Origin: Streptomyces acidicola
GTDB taxonomy: Bacteria > Actinomycetota > Actinomycetes > Streptomycetales > Streptomycetaceae
Length of the DNA: 64,000 nucleotides
NCBI RefSeq assembly: GCF_009377235.1
Contig: NZ_VMNX01000006.1
Span: forward strand, 50,170 to 114,169
Direction of reading: 5' to 3'
Shown here piece after piece: positions 1 through 8,981 of the stretch (within the stretch, counting starts at the first letter, position 1; every line of letters begins with the position of its first letter). Below the pieces are notes generated by a model. That model did no database searches. It saw only the letters and a program-made list of their open reading frames with translations, and was not told where the DNA came from. Made by a program: the position numbers and the translations under genes.

Positions 1-556
1 GGAAGTCGCCGGCGTCCACGCCCGGGTTGCGGCGGTGGAACTCGCGTAGCAGCACTCCTGCGGCGAGCTTGGCACGGGCGTAGGTGCGGTGGCCCGACAC
101 ACGCGGCTCTCCCGCGAGGGCGGCGGCGAGGTTGTGCGGGGAAAGGACGGCGTTGCTGTGGGACGGGGAGTTGGTCAGAATTACGCGGCCGGTACCGAGC
201 TTCCCGGCCAGCTGTGTCATCAGCAGCCACGGCGCCAGGGCGTTGGCCTGGAAGGAGGCGTCGATCCCGTCGTCGGTGAGGCGTGAGGGCATGACGCCTC
301 CGGCGTTGAGGGCCAGTACGTCGATGTTCGGCACGGCGTGGGCCAACTGCGCGGCCAGACTGCGGGTCTGGGACAGGCTGGTGAAGTCGGCCGTGTAGGT
401 GGGCGCGTGCAGTTCCTCGCCGATGGCCCTTGTGCGCTTCTCGTCGCGGCCCACGAGGTGCAGCGCGGCGCCTCGGGCGCTGAGGAGGCGGGCGGCCTCG
501 GCGCCCAGACCCGAGCTCGCCCCTGTCAGCACAATGGTCTTGCCCGTGAGGTTCAT
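1..556 (-). CDS. Short-chain dehydrogenase/reductase, 3' end cut by window edge
   Basis: About 185 residues are visible, read leftward from ATG at 556; the carboxyl end lies outside the window. Seen: a nucleotide-binding motif TGASSGLG near residues 11-18, an NAG triplet in ALNAGG, a serine in LTNSPSH and the YxxxK pair in TYARAK. This is the full active-site set of a classical SDR, a cytoplasmic enzyme that moves hydride between NAD(P)(H) and an alcohol or carbonyl substrate. The substrate cannot be deduced. AAGGA lies about 10 nt before the ATG. The gene starts 7 nt after the NmrA-like gene, so the two are probably one transcript, likely controlled by the divergent MarR gene (inference). 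Confidence 0.85.
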   Translation of the reverse strand, partial: MNLTGKTIVLTGASSGLGAEAARLLSARGAALHLVGRDEKRTRAIGEELHAPTYTADFTSLSQTRSLAAQLAHAVPNIDVLALNAGGVMPSRLTDDGIDASFQANALAPWLLMTQLAGKLGTGRVILTNSPSHSNAVLSPHNLAAALAGEPRVSGHRTYARAKLAAGVLLREFHRRNPGVDAGDF

Positions 557-563
557 GGGAGCG

Positions 564-1220
564 TCATCCTTTCGGCGCGCCGCTGACCGAGAGGCGGTCG
601 GCGGTGGGGCTGGGGGATTCGACGGCGTCCAGCAGGCACTGGGCCAGGTCGGAGCGGCTGATCGCCAGGGGCGAGGGGGTTTTGATGCCGGGGTGGGCGG
701 ACCAGGCACGGGAGGCGGGCTGGTCGGTCAGCGAGCCGAAGTAGGCGATGGTGAAGTCGAGCCCCGAGGCGGCAAGGATCGCCTCCGCGGTGTCGAAGTC
801 CTGGTAGTCGCGGCGGATGAGCAGCCGGGTCAGCGCCTTGAGCGGCCACGCGGTGTGCTGTCGTGAGTCGCCGCTTCCCCAGGCCAGTGGCATGGCGATA
901 CGCCGTACCTGATGCAGATGCATGGCGGCCACCAGATGTGCGGTGGCCCGGGCCATCACCGCGGAGCCGGTACGTGCCTTGAGCCAGAGCGGATTGCCCA
1001 GTGCGCTGACGATCGCGTCCTGCCCGTCGACAGCGCGGCGTACGGCGGCCAGGTCGTCGCCCACAGCACCCTCCACGATGCGCACCCCCGGCGTCTCCTC
1101 CTGCCCTGCACCCCGTCGTACGAGTACGGTCACCTGGTGTCCGTGCTCCAGGGAGTGGGTGACCACCTGCCTGCCCAGGCCTCCGTTGGCGCCGACCACG
1201 AGGAGCTTCATCTCCGTCAT
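564..1220 (-). CDS. NAD(P)-binding oxidoreductase, NmrA/atypical SDR type
   Basis: 218 residues. The amino end has a Rossmann strand followed by GANGGLG (residues 10-16), and the rest resembles NAD(P)H-binding proteins of the NmrA/PF13460 group. No YxxxK catalytic pair is obvious, which fits that group, where members can be reductases or redox sensors. Two in-frame ATGs (1220 and 1211) are possible; neither has a strong ribosome binding site. It is the first gene of a leftward operon with the downstream SDR and faces the MarR regulator across about 290 bp holding two inverted repeats. MarR-controlled oxidoreductases of this kind often respond to electrophiles or quinones, but that is inference. 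Confidence 0.8.
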   Translation of the reverse strand: MTEMKLLVVGANGGLGRQVVTHSLEHGHQVTVLVRRGAGQEETPGVRIVEGAVGDDLAAVRRAVDGQDAIVSALGNPLWLKARTGSAVMARATAHLVAAMHLHQVRRIAMPLAWGSGDSRQHTAWPLKALTRLLIRRDYQDFDTAEAILAASGLDFTIAYFGSLTDQPASRAWSAHPGIKTPSPLAISRSDLAQCLLDAVESPSPTADRLSVSGAPKG

Positions 1221-1398
1221 CTCACTTCATCTGGATCACCAGGCATCTGCGGTGATCGTCCTGGGGTGTTGTCGCTCGGGGACAGTCCTGGTGCTCGTCG
1301 CCCCGGCAGTGTGCTGCTCATGATCGACCCATCGGGAATCACCAACAGTTTCGGTCTCCCCGGGGTGCAGGGGTCACTGCAAGGTCCACTCCACTCGC

Positions 1399-1417
1399 GT
1401 TTCAGCTGGCCTGAAAC
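1399..1417. promoter_or_regulatory. Perfect inverted repeat, candidate MarR operator 1
   Basis: GTTTCAG, five bases, CTGAAAC: a perfect 7-bp inverted repeat of 19 bp in all, between the divergent oxidoreductase operon and the marR gene. Its size suits a MarR dimer. The half-site CTGAAAC recurs at 1485-1491 beside the marR start. Confidence 0.55.
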
Positions 1418-1470
1418 TCGGGGCCCAGTCCTGCGTCGCGCCCGCTGGGACTGGAGCCTGCCTGGAACTC

Positions 1471-1491
1471 CAGTTAAAGTCAAACTGAAAC
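1471..1491. promoter_or_regulatory. Second inverted repeat with shared half-site, candidate operator 2
   Basis: CAGTT, seven bases, AACTG (1471-1487) lies 24 bp before the marR GTG and runs into a further CTGAAAC at 1485-1491, the same heptamer as in the perfect repeat at 1399-1417. Binding here would block marR transcription or translation, which suggests autoregulation. Confidence 0.45.
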
Positions 1492-1514
1492 TTTCCGAGG
1501 AGGAACGAGGAGTC

Positions 1515-1955
1515 GTGACCGCCAAGCCCCCGCCCACCAGCACCGCCTTCCTGCTCGCCGCCCTGGGACGGCGAGCACGCCAGGACGTCGAACGGGCACT
1601 CAAGCCGACCGGTTACACGCTGCGCCACCTCTCAGCCCTGGGTCACCTTTTGAGGGAACCGGGAATGTCCTACAGCGAACTGGGCCGCAGGGCAGGGATC
1701 ACCGCACAGAGCGCCCAAGCCACCGTCCGGCAACTGGAAGAGCGCGGTGCCGTCGAGCGCCGCACCGACCCCGGACGAGGCCGCACCGCAGAACTCCACG
1801 TCACGGCAACCGGCCAGGAACTCCTGCGAGCGGGGCGAGATGCCTACGCCGACGTGGATGCCGCCCTGGAACGCGTGCTCGGGAAGCAACGACGCCAAGA
1901 CCTCACGGGACTTCTCCTGTCGGCGTTGCCCGGAGGCTCTTCAGGGAAGGACTGA
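1515..1955 (+). CDS. MarR-family winged-helix regulator
   Basis: 146 residues from the GTG at 1515, which follows a strong purine-rich site (GAGGAACGAGGAG). An open frame extends upstream to about 912, but that part is antisense to the oxidoreductase gene. Seen: helices around residues 30-90 including MSYSELGRRAGITAQSAQATV and a basic wing at ERRTDPGRGRTAELHVT, then a dimerization helix at the end. MarR proteins bind inverted repeats as dimers and usually repress a neighbouring divergent gene and themselves. The two repeats at 1399-1491 and the oxidoreductase pair on the other strand fit that arrangement. The ligand is unknown. Confidence 0.85.
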   Translation: MTAKPPPTSTAFLLAALGRRARQDVERALKPTGYTLRHLSALGHLLREPGMSYSELGRRAGITAQSAQATVRQLEERGAVERRTDPGRGRTAELHVTATGQELLRAGRDAYADVDAALERVLGKQRRQDLTGLLLSALPGGSSGKD

Positions 1956-2300
1956 GCGAGGGCGAACCACCCCCGTTCTGCCCGTTCGGTCAGGGTGAGC
2001 GGCCGCGTCGCGGGCTTGCCGGGCGGCTATGGGTGCGGCGGCCATGAGGGCGTCGGGGGCTGCAGTCCACAGATGGCGGCCGGGACCGTAGCGGTCGACG
2101 GTCGCAGTCGGCCGCTACGGTCCAGGCCCGCTCGCCGGGGCGGCCCCTGCCGAACCTGCCGTTGTCGCAGGCGTAGAGGACCACCGGGAGGGATCACGTT
2201 GCCCTGGACAAGTGGTCGCCGGCCGGGGCCGGCGGCGTGTGTCCAGGGCGGGGCGGCTCGCTCGCAGCACACGGTGTGCGGTCGTCTGCGGTCTGGCCGG
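1956..2300. other. Gene-free stretch with possible coding remnants
   Basis: No intact gene is supported. On the minus strand around 2090-2180 a short frame (YACDNGRFGRGRPGE) has G or C at most third positions, as if it were a scrap of a former gene, but no family is recognisable. Confidence 0.4.
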
Positions 2301-2591
2301 TCATCGGTTGGCGACAGCGACAGCGTGGGTGAGGGGAGGCGGCGGGGTCTGTGACGGCAGGTAGCCGTGGCGGACGCCGGAGGCGCCCTGGTAGCGGGCA
2401 CGCGCGGGTGGCGTCCAGTCGGCGAGCAGGTCGTCGTCGAGGTCGTAGACCTGGACGAGGATCGGGTGGCAGGTCGGCGCGGCTCCGGCGCCCGGTCCCC
2501 ACAAGGGCACGCTCAGATCCCCGCCAGGGCATGTGGAGGCTGCGATCAGCAGGTCCACCTCCGCGAACAGTTCGAAGTAGTCCCCCGGCTC
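2301..2591 (-). pseudogene. 5'-truncated DUF1989-like gene (urea carboxylase-associated family)
   Basis: Reading leftward from about 2591 to a TGA at 2301 there are about 96 codons with strongly GC-biased third positions and no start or amino-terminal domain. The visible part includes FAEVDLLIAASTCPGGDLS, a tryptophan-glycine turn (PLWGPG), TCHPILVQVYD and a final PPARARYQG segment. This pattern resembles the carboxyl end of DUF1989 proteins, from memory. The frame stops making sense at about 2592, exactly where a truncated MFS gene begins on the other strand, so the two were probably joined by a deletion or illegitimate recombination. The family call is moderately uncertain. Confidence 0.45.
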
Positions 2592-2595
2592 GGCG

Positions 2596-3571
2596 GGGCA
2601 CGGCCCTGGTTCTCGGCGGCCTGCTGACCGAATACCTCAACTGGCGCTGGACGTTCTTCATCAACGTCCCCATCGCCGCTCTCGCAGCCCTGGGCGCCTG
2701 GAAGACCGTGCACACCCGCCGCACGGCCCACAGCACCATGAGCCTAAACATCCCCGGGGCCGTTCTGGCCACTTTCGGCCTGGTCGGGCTGGTCTACGGC
2801 TTCTCCTCGGCCGAGACCAACGGCTGGACCTCCCCGATCACCATCGCCGCCCTGGCCCTGGCCGTAGCCCTGCTGATCGCCTTCGCTGCCGTCGAGACCC
2901 GTCACCGAAACCCCCTGTTGCCCCCACGCGTCGTGTGGGACCGCACCCGCGGCGGCGTCTACCTCGCCCTCGGTCTGGCCACCATCGGCATGTTCGGCCT
3001 GTTCCTGTTCATGACCTACTACCTGCAGACAGTCCGCGGCTACAGCCCCGTCCTGAGTGGCCTGGCCTTCCTCCCCCTGGTGGCCGGCATGATGATCGGC
3101 TCCACGCAGATCGGCGCCCGCCTCATGCTGCGCGTGCCGGCCCGGACGCTGATGGCCCTCAGCCTTCTCGCCACCGCCTCCGGTATCGCCTCACTGACCG
3201 CGATCAGCGAAGACAGCTCCTGCACCGCCCTCATCCTGCCCGCCATGACCGTGGTCGGACTCGGCCTGGGCACCGCCACCATGCTCGCCATGGCACTGGC
3301 CCCGCACGGCGTCAAGGACGAGGACGCCGGTGTCGCTTCCGCGATGATCAACACCTCCCAGCAGGTCGGCGGCGCCATCGGCACCGCACTCCTGCCCACC
3401 ATCGCCGCCGGCGCCACCCACACCTCCACCGCACACCACCCCGGCGCCCAAACCGACGCGGCCCTGATCCACGGCTACACCACCGCCTTCACCTGGGCCG
3501 CAGCACTCGTCGCCCTGGCAGCCATCCTGTCCTTCGCGATCCTGCGATCAGGCCGTCTCCACGACCACTGA
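2596..3571 (+). pseudogene. MFS drug-efflux transporter (DHA2 type), amino-terminal third missing
   Basis: About 325 codons of clear transporter sequence: it begins inside the motif region GTALVLGGLLTEYLNWRWTF, which in 14-helix DHA2 pumps lies about 150 residues from the start, then continues with some nine hydrophobic helices to TGA at 3571. The open frame formally extends back to 2351, but that part is arginine-rich non-membrane sequence and is the antisense of the DUF1989-like remnant. Without helices 1-5 and the first conserved motif the protein cannot be a working pump. It was presumably an antiporter for organic compounds. No ribosome binding site or regulator belongs to it now. Confidence 0.8.
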
Positions 3572-3682
3572 CCTTCCTACCGAACGCCCACAACCCCACC
3601 GCACACGAACGGCCAGCAACCCGGATGTCGTTGTACACCTGATCGTCCCCACCACGTACGGGCGAATGCGGCCAGTTCCTGA

Positions 3683-3814
3683 TGCGGTCACGCGGTCGAA
3701 GTCCAGGCGGTCCGCCGCCCGCAACCGGTCCAGCAGCACCTGCTGGAGTTCCTCCCACACACCGGCCTCCTGCCATTCGGCCAGCCGCCGCCGGCACGTA
3801 GGCCCGGAACCAAA
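3683..3814 (-). pseudogene. IS5-family (IS1647-like) transposase fragment
   Basis: On the minus strand 44 codons read FGSGPTCRRRLAEWQEAGVW, then EELQQVLLDRLRAADRLDF. This matches the amino-terminal DUF4096-type region of IS5-family transposases of actinomycetes, just before the first catalytic region. Frame is lost on both sides and no terminal inverted repeats were found. It lies just downstream of the broken MFS gene, so the decay here may have been mobile-element driven. Confidence 0.7.
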
Positions 3815-4080
3815 CCGTCATGGTCACACCCACGAGGCACGGGATCACGTACATCTCCACCGTGCCGCAACAAGATCTTTCTGCAAGGAGTGGTGCACCG
3901 GGCTCGTCGTGCCGGTGCGCCGTCCGCGAGGGCGCGCCGGGTCGGGCGTACGAGCAGATGTCCTGTCAGCCGCCGGACTCGAGGCCGTCCGAAGGCGGCT
4001 GGTACGGGTCCTGGTCTGGGTGGGGCGATGTCGGGTCTCGGGCCTGTGCCGAGACGGGCTTCGACGGCGGCCCGCCCGGA

Positions 4081-5361
4081 CTACGTCGACGCCAGGGCTT
4101 CGGTCGGGGTCATCCGGGAAGCTCGCACGGAGGGATAGACGCCCGCCGCGATGCCGACCAAGAGCGCGCCGAAGCAGCCGCCCGCCACGGCGAGGAGGGG
4201 CACGACCGGAGACCAGCCCTGGTAGGTGGCGTAGCCGACCGTGGCGAGGATGCCCAGCAGGGTTCCGGCCAGGCCGCCCAGGCCGGACAGGGCCGCGGAC
4301 TCGGTGAGGAACTGGCCTCGGATCTGTCCCCGGCTGGCCCCCAGCGCGCGGCGCAGCCCGATCTCGCGGCGGCGCTCCAGCACCGAGATGAACATGGTGT
4401 TGGCGACGCCGATCCCGCCGACGAGCAGGGCGACCGCGGCCAGCCCCAGGAAGAGCGAGGAGTACGAGTTCTGGGTGGCGCGTTTGGCGGCCAGCGCATC
4501 GGAGGGGCGGCTGACGGTGACCTGTCCGGGCAGTTCGGGGTGGACCGTGGCCGCGAGCACCTCTCGGACGGCCTCCAGTTTGGATTCCTGCGCCCGGACG
4601 TAGATCACGGTGGGGTGACCGTCGAACCTCAGCAGCTTTCGAGCCGCGGACCAGCCCACGAGGACGGTCTGGTCGAGGTCCTGTGCCAGGGGGAGAGGGT
4701 CGAGGATGCCGATCACGGTGAACCATCGCTTGTTGATGTAGATCTGCGGAGCCGGTTCTCCGGGGGCGATCTCGCCGAACCCGAGGCGGGTGGCGGCCCG
4801 GGAGCCCAGCACCGCGGTGGGGAACCGCTCGTCGGCACGGCTGAAGAACCGGCCCGAGGCCACGGCGCCGGTGACCGCGTCCAGCAGGTCGCGCTGGGCG
4901 GCCAGAACGGTCAGACCTGAGAAGTCGCGGCCGTCGATGCGGTCGGAGCGGCGGACGACGGCATGGGTGTTGGCGACCGCGCTCACCTTGGAGACCGGGC
5001 CGATACGGCGCACCATGCCGATCGACTCCTCGGGCAGCAGTACGGGGGACTGCTGGTCGGGGATGGGTTCCGCACGCAGCATGTTGGTGCCGAGCGCGGA
5101 CATCTCGTCCATCAGTGCCTTGTGGCTGGAAGCCGGGATGCCGGTCACCACGATCATCGTGGCGATGCCGATGGAGATGCCGAGCGCCGACAGGGCGGCG
5201 CGCAGTTTGCGGGTACGGATGCCCAGCAGGCCCAGGCGGAGGAGATCACCGGGTGCCAGGCGGACCGGCCTGATGCTCGCCGCGCCGCCGCCGACGGTTT
5301 TCCCGGTGGGGTGGGCCGTGCCTGTTGCGTGGGGGCGGGAGTGGGAGGACCGGTGGTTCAT
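4081..5361 (-). CDS. MacB-like ABC transporter permease (FtsX domain)
   Basis: 426 residues from ATG 5361, which overlaps the ATPase stop codon as ATGA. Seen: one membrane helix near residues 50-70 ([21 protein letters not shown]), a large extracytoplasmic MacB-type domain with a [13 protein letters not shown] strand, then three helices in the last 130 residues including the FtsX pattern [17 protein letters not shown] and closing with [14 protein letters not shown]. Such permeases work as dimers with an ATPase, transmitting force to an adaptor rather than forming a channel. With the adaptor and lipoprotein upstream this is a four-gene export unit, possibly for a peptide or drug (inference). 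The open frame to 5820 is antisense read-through and not used. Confidence 0.9.
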   Translation of the reverse strand: MNHRSSHSRPHATGTAHPTGKTVGGGAASIRPVRLAPGDLLRLGLLGIRTRKLRAALSALGISIGIATMIVVTGIPASSHKALMDEMSALGTNMLRAEPIPDQQSPVLLPEESIGMVRRIGPVSKVSAVANTHAVVRRSDRIDGRDFSGLTVLAAQRDLLDAVTGAVASGRFFSRADERFPTAVLGSRAATRLGFGEIAPGEPAPQIYINKRWFTVIGILDPLPLAQDLDQTVLVGWSAARKLLRFDGHPTVIYVRAQESKLEAVREVLAATVHPELPGQVTVSRPSDALAAKRATQNSYSSLFLGLAAVALLVGGIGVANTMFISVLERRREIGLRRALGASRGQIRGQFLTESAALSGLGGLAGTLLGILATVGYATYQGWSPVVPLLAVAGGCFGALLVGIAAGVYPSVRASRMTPTEALAST

Positions 5362-6068
5362 CGCGGGGTTCCCGTCCGGACGGCGGTGACGGCATGCTCT
5401 GCGGTGTCCGTGACGAGGCGGCCGTCGAGGATCTCCACCCGGCGGGGCAGTTGTGCGGCGATGTCCCGGTCGTGAGTGATGATCGCGATGGTGGTGCCTT
5501 CCTGGTTCAGCCTGGTCAGCAGGTCCAGGACGGCGTTTCCGTTGGCGGTGTCGAGCGCCCCTGTGGGTTCGTCGGCGAGTACGAGTGCGGGCTCGTTGAC
5601 CAGGGCGCGGGCGATGGCGACCCGCTGCCGCTCCCCTCCGGAGAGTTGGTGCGGCAGATGGCCGGTCCGGCGTGCCAGGCCGACCCGCCCCAGGGCCTCG
5701 GTGGCCAGGGAGCGTCTGCGTCGCCTGGGCACGCCCGCGTAGAGCAGACCGGTGGCGACGTTCTCCGCGGCGGTGAGCCCGTCGGTCAGGTGGAACTGCT
5801 GGAAGACGAAGCCCAGCCACCGCCCGCGCAGGGCGGACAACTGGCGGTCCGACAGGCCGGCGGCGTCCTGGCCGCCGATCGTCACACTGCCCCCGGTGGG
5901 CCGGTCCAGAGTGCCCATGATGTTGAGCAGCGTGGACTTGCCGGATCCGGACGGGCCCACGATGGCGAGGAGTTCGCCCTGCTCGATGGTCAGGGAGACA
6001 TCGTCGAGGGCGCGTACGCCGCCCGGGTAGGCCATGGTCGCGCCTCGGACGGTGAGGACCGGGGTCAT
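5358..6068 (-). CDS. ABC transporter ATP-binding protein, MacB/LolD type
   Basis: 236 residues. Seen: Walker [10 protein letters not shown] at residues 38-46, Q-loop in [17 protein letters not shown], signature [15 protein letters not shown], Walker B with the family-typical [12 protein letters not shown], and a switch histidine in IITHDRD. The ADEPTGALD form marks the LolD/MacB/FtsE group that partners FtsX-type permeases. Start and stop each overlap neighbours by ATGA (6065-6068 with the adaptor stop, 5358-5361 with the permease start), so translation of the three is coupled. Confidence 0.93.
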   Translation of the reverse strand: MTPVLTVRGATMAYPGGVRALDDVSLTIEQGELLAIVGPSGSGKSTLLNIMGTLDRPTGGSVTIGGQDAAGLSDRQLSALRGRWLGFVFQQFHLTDGLTAAENVATGLLYAGVPRRRRRSLATEALGRVGLARRTGHLPHQLSGGERQRVAIARALVNEPALVLADEPTGALDTANGNAVLDLLTRLNQEGTTIAIITHDRDIAAQLPRRVEILDGRLVTDTAEHAVTAVRTGTPR

Positions 6069-7399
6069 GAGGCGCTCTCCACTTTCACTCCCGCGGCGAT
6101 GCCCGGGCCGCTGACCTCCACCAGCCCCTTGGCGAACAAGCCGGTCTCGACGGGGAGGAGTTTGCCTTCCGGGGTCCGCAGGGCGTAGCCGCCCTCGCTG
6201 AGGGCGAGCAGCGCGCCGACCGGGACGGTGAGGACGCCCTTGCGGGTCTCGGCGGCGAACTGCACCTGGACTTTCGCGGCATCCACCTCCTGTACGGCGT
6301 CCGCGTCCTGGAGCGAGACGGTGACGCTGAGCTGCTGGGACGGATCGCCGCTGCCGCCGCCCTCGGCATCCGCAGCGCCCTGGATGATCGTGCTGATCGC
6401 GGAGACCTTGCCAGGGGTCGCGGACTGGTCGGGCAGGGTCACGCTCACCTTCTGCCCCTTCTTGATCGAGCCGACGTCGAGGGCGTCCACCGGTATGGTC
6501 ACCGTTTTCGTGGTGGCGGTGATGGTCAGCAGGTCCGCCGACGCGTCGGTGCCGAGCTGGGCGTTGACCTTGCCGACCCGGGCCGCACCTGTCGTCACCA
6601 CGACATCGTTGACGTCGAGGACACCGGTCGGCTCCATGCCGGCCGTTGGCTGCCAGCGCTTGATGGCATCGATCAGGGAGGCGGTGAGAACGCCGTCGCC
6701 TTCCTTGACCGTGACCGCGCGGGGCGGCGTACTGTCCGTGCCCGGGCGGGGCGACGCACTCGGCCGGCCGGCTCGCTCGTCGGCGCTCTTGCCCGCCCCC
6801 GAAGGGCCCGGTGAGGCATCGGGGTCTTTGTCTTCTGTCTGCGGCTCCTCGTCGGTGGAGGCACCGGAAGCGGGCGCCTGCGGCCGCACGGTGGTGCCCG
6901 TGGCGGGCTGGGAGCCGATGTCGTAGCCGAGCGCCTTGAGGTTGTCGGCGACCACCCGCACGTCCCGTCCCACCGACCCGATGGTGTCGAGCGTGCGGTA
7001 CAGCGGTGTGCTGCCGTAAAAGACCACGGCAGGCCGGTCGTTGACTCGGTACAGCTGCTTGCCGCGGGTGACGCTCGCGCCGACGGCGGGTAGCCAGGTG
7101 ACCTTGCCGCCGTCGCTGCCCTTGACGATCCGGGCCGCGCCGAATCCCAGGGTGCCCTCCATCTCCCTGGTGTCCGACAGATCAGTTCTGGAGACGGCGA
7201 CGATCGTGGCCTTCGGCCGCTGCTTCGAGCCGGTGTCCCCTTCCTTGCCGCCGCCCGCCCACACCAGGCCCGCGCCGACGCCGACCGTGAGCAACACGGC
7301 CGTGGCGACGGCCAAGGACGTGGCCTTGCGGCGAGGGGAACGTCGACCACGGACGCTTCCGGGCCGGCCGTCCCTTTCGGACTCGGAGTGCTCAGTCAT
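6065..7399 (-). CDS. Membrane-anchored efflux adaptor with peptidoglycan-binding domain
   Basis: 444 residues from ATG 7399, where the lipoprotein gene ends 8 nt inside it. Seen: a basic cytoplasmic start ([11 protein letters not shown]), one membrane anchor (about residues 30-50), a short strand-rich domain, a PG_binding_1-like stretch split by a serine/proline/acid-rich insertion (about residues 185-250), then barrel-like domains ([17 protein letters not shown]) as in HlyD/MacA adaptors. It probably sits outside the membrane, linking the FtsX permease to the cell wall and coupling ATP hydrolysis to substrate release. Adaptors of this build are common beside MacB-like systems in Streptomyces. 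A longer in-frame start upstream lies inside the lipoprotein gene and is less likely. Confidence 0.85.
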   Translation of the reverse strand: MTEHSESERDGRPGSVRGRRSPRRKATSLAVATAVLLTVGVGAGLVWAGGGKEGDTGSKQRPKATIVAVSRTDLSDTREMEGTLGFGAARIVKGSDGGKVTWLPAVGASVTRGKQLYRVNDRPAVVFYGSTPLYRTLDTIGSVGRDVRVVADNLKALGYDIGSQPATGTTVRPQAPASGASTDEEPQTEDKDPDASPGPSGAGKSADERAGRPSASPRPGTDSTPPRAVTVKEGDGVLTASLIDAIKRWQPTAGMEPTGVLDVNDVVVTTGAARVGKVNAQLGTDASADLLTITATTKTVTIPVDALDVGSIKKGQKVSVTLPDQSATPGKVSAISTIIQGAADAEGGGSGDPSQQLSVTVSLQDADAVQEVDAAKVQVQFAAETRKGVLTVPVGALLALSEGGYALRTPEGKLLPVETGLFAKGLVEVSGPGIAAGVKVESAS

Positions 7400-8048
7400 C
7401 GCCGCCGAACGCCTCCATCCGGCACTTGCCCTCGACACGGGCCTGCTCGGCGGCGGACAGGGAGGACTCACCTCGATAGTTCCAGCCGCTGCCGTCGGGC
7501 AGACCGTCGACCTTGAGTCCCTCGCGGTTCAGGCACTCGATCTGGGCGCGGAATTGGTCCATGTAGTCGGGGTTCGTCTTCGGATCGAGCTCCGGCGGCG
7601 GCAGCGGCCTCTTCCCGCCGCACTTCTTCTCCGCGGCGGGATACTTGGACACGTCGACGTTGGGGTACCAGTACTGCGACGGGTCCCCGGCGAACTTGCC
7701 GGCCCATTTCTCCATGGCACCAGCCTTTTGAATCGGCACCCCGTTGTCCTTCAGACACGACAGGTAGGGCTGAAACATCTCCAGCTTCTCCGCCTCCGTG
7801 GTGTCGAGCCGCTCCTGAGGGGCACCAGTCGCGGAATCGGCCTCGCCCGACGGCTTCTTCTTGTTCCCTCCTCCCGCATCGGAGACGGACGCCACGTCAT
7901 CGTCCTGGCCGCCGCTCTTGTCGCTGCTGTCCGAGCCTGTGGAACAGCCGGTGACCAGTAAGAGAGCCGTCATGGTGCAGGCGGCGGCCAGGACGGACCG
8001 TCGCGGGCGCCGTACGGCGCCGGGGAAGCTGGTTGCGGAATTCGCCAT
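7392..8048 (-). CDS. Lipoprotein of the MacAB-like operon
   Basis: 218 residues. Seen: an arginine-rich start, a hydrophobic stretch and a lipobox LLVTGC, then a Gly/Ser/Asp-rich linker, so it should be lipid-anchored outside the membrane. The mature part has two similar units, YLSCLKDNGVP and IECLNREGLKV, each with a single cysteine, and a third cysteine near the end (GKCRMEAF), which suggests an internal duplication. No enzymatic motif is visible. It is the first gene of the leftward operon and overlaps the adaptor gene by 8 nt. A substrate-binding or sensor role is plausible but not shown. Confidence 0.8.
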   Translation of the reverse strand: MANSATSFPGAVRRPRRSVLAAACTMTALLLVTGCSTGSDSSDKSGGQDDDVASVSDAGGGNKKKPSGEADSATGAPQERLDTTEAEKLEMFQPYLSCLKDNGVPIQKAGAMEKWAGKFAGDPSQYWYPNVDVSKYPAAEKKCGGKRPLPPPELDPKTNPDYMDQFRAQIECLNREGLKVDGLPDGSGWNYRGESSLSAAEQARVEGKCRMEAFGGDD

Positions 8049-8193
8049 GCCACGATCGTCGACCGCCCCTGTGAGGAAGTTGTTAGGGCCGGGGGCAACT
8101 CAGCCGAGCGGCCCGCCGACGGCCGGAAGCACCGACCGGAGGATGGGGAGGTCTCTTCGCAGCCTGCGATGTCCGGCGCGTGATGGCACACGG

Positions 8194-8275
8194 ATGTTAG
8201 GAATTCGGCATGGTGCGAGATCAGTCTCTCCACCCCTTTCTTCGCCCGTTGACGGTGTTCCTGCGCGTCTAACAT
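8194..8275. promoter_or_regulatory. Divergent promoter region with mirrored CTAACAT heptamers
   Basis: The 234-bp gap between the export operon and the two-component genes holds ATGTTAG at 8194-8200 and its exact reverse complement CTAACAT at 8269-8275. The right copy can act as a -10 (TAACAT) with TTGACG at 8249-8254, though the 15-bp spacing is short, and would start transcription almost at the ATG of the response regulator. The left copy is placed equivalently for the leftward operon. They could be two promoters or two arms of a regulator site. Confidence 0.4.
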
Positions 8276-8282
8276 CGGCGCC

Positions 8283-8981
8283 ATGTGCGCGTATGTGCTG
8301 GTGGCAGAAGACGACGAGACCCAGGCCGCGTTGGTCCGCAGCTACCTCGAACACGAAGGTCACATCGTCACCGTCGTCCATGACGGCCGAGCGGCGATCG
8401 ATGAGGTCTTCAGGCAGCCGCCCGACCTGCTCGTGCTCGACTGGATGCTGCCCGACATGGACGGGCCCGCGGTGTGCCGCCGGATCCGCGGCCAAGGCGA
8501 CCTGCCGGTGCTGATGCTGACCGCCCGCTCCACCGAGGAGGACCTGCTGCGAGGTCTGGAACTGGGCGCGGACGACTACATGACCAAGCCTTACAGTCCA
8601 CGCGAACTGGTGGCCAGGGTCCGAACCCTGCTGCGGCGCGCCCGGCCGTCGGCCTCCGGCGAGCAGCGGGCGCTGCGCGTCGGCCCGCTCGTCGTGGACC
8701 CGGCCAGGCACGCCGTGACCTGTCGTGACCGGCCGGTGTCCTGCACTCCGGGCGAATTCCGGATCCTTGAGGCCATGGCCGCGGCGCCGGGCCGGGTCTT
8801 CTCCCGACGCCAGTTACTGGAGTGCACACGAGGTTACGACCGGGCCTCGACCGAACGCGCCGTCGATGTGTACATCGTGAACCTGCGCAAGAAGGTCGAG
8901 ATCGACCCGCGCGCCCCGGAACTGTTGCTGACCGTGTTCGGCGTCGGCTACAAGCTGGCCGGTGGCCGCCGTGGCGCGTAG
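8283..8981 (+). CDS. OmpR-family response regulator
   Basis: 232 residues. Receiver domain at residues 4-115 with acidic pocket EDDE, phospho-acceptor D53 in LVLDWMLPDMDG, a conserved threonine in LMLTARS and lysine in MTKPYSP; then a winged-helix DNA-binding domain (about residues 130-225) ending in YIVNLRKKVEIDPRAPELLLTVFGVGYKL. Phosphorylated by the overlapping downstream kinase, it would bind DNA as a dimer; the obvious target is the divergent MacAB-like operon. The ATG has no clear ribosome binding site and may be read from a leaderless or very short-leader mRNA. Confidence 0.93.
   Translation: MCAYVLVAEDDETQAALVRSYLEHEGHIVTVVHDGRAAIDEVFRQPPDLLVLDWMLPDMDGPAVCRRIRGQGDLPVLMLTARSTEEDLLRGLELGADDYMTKPYSPRELVARVRTLLRRARPSASGEQRALRVGPLVVDPARHAVTCRDRPVSCTPGEFRILEAMAAAPGRVFSRRQLLECTRGYDRASTERAVDVYIVNLRKKVEIDPRAPELLLTVFGVGYKLAGGRRGA

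Noticed and set aside
2351..2595. Amino-terminal part of the MFS open frame
   Set aside because: Arginine-rich and without membrane helices; it is the antisense of the DUF1989-like remnant.
5362..5820. Upstream extension of the MacB-like permease frame
   Set aside because: It overlaps the ATPase gene entirely and lacks membrane character; the ATGA overlap at 5358-5361 gives a better start.
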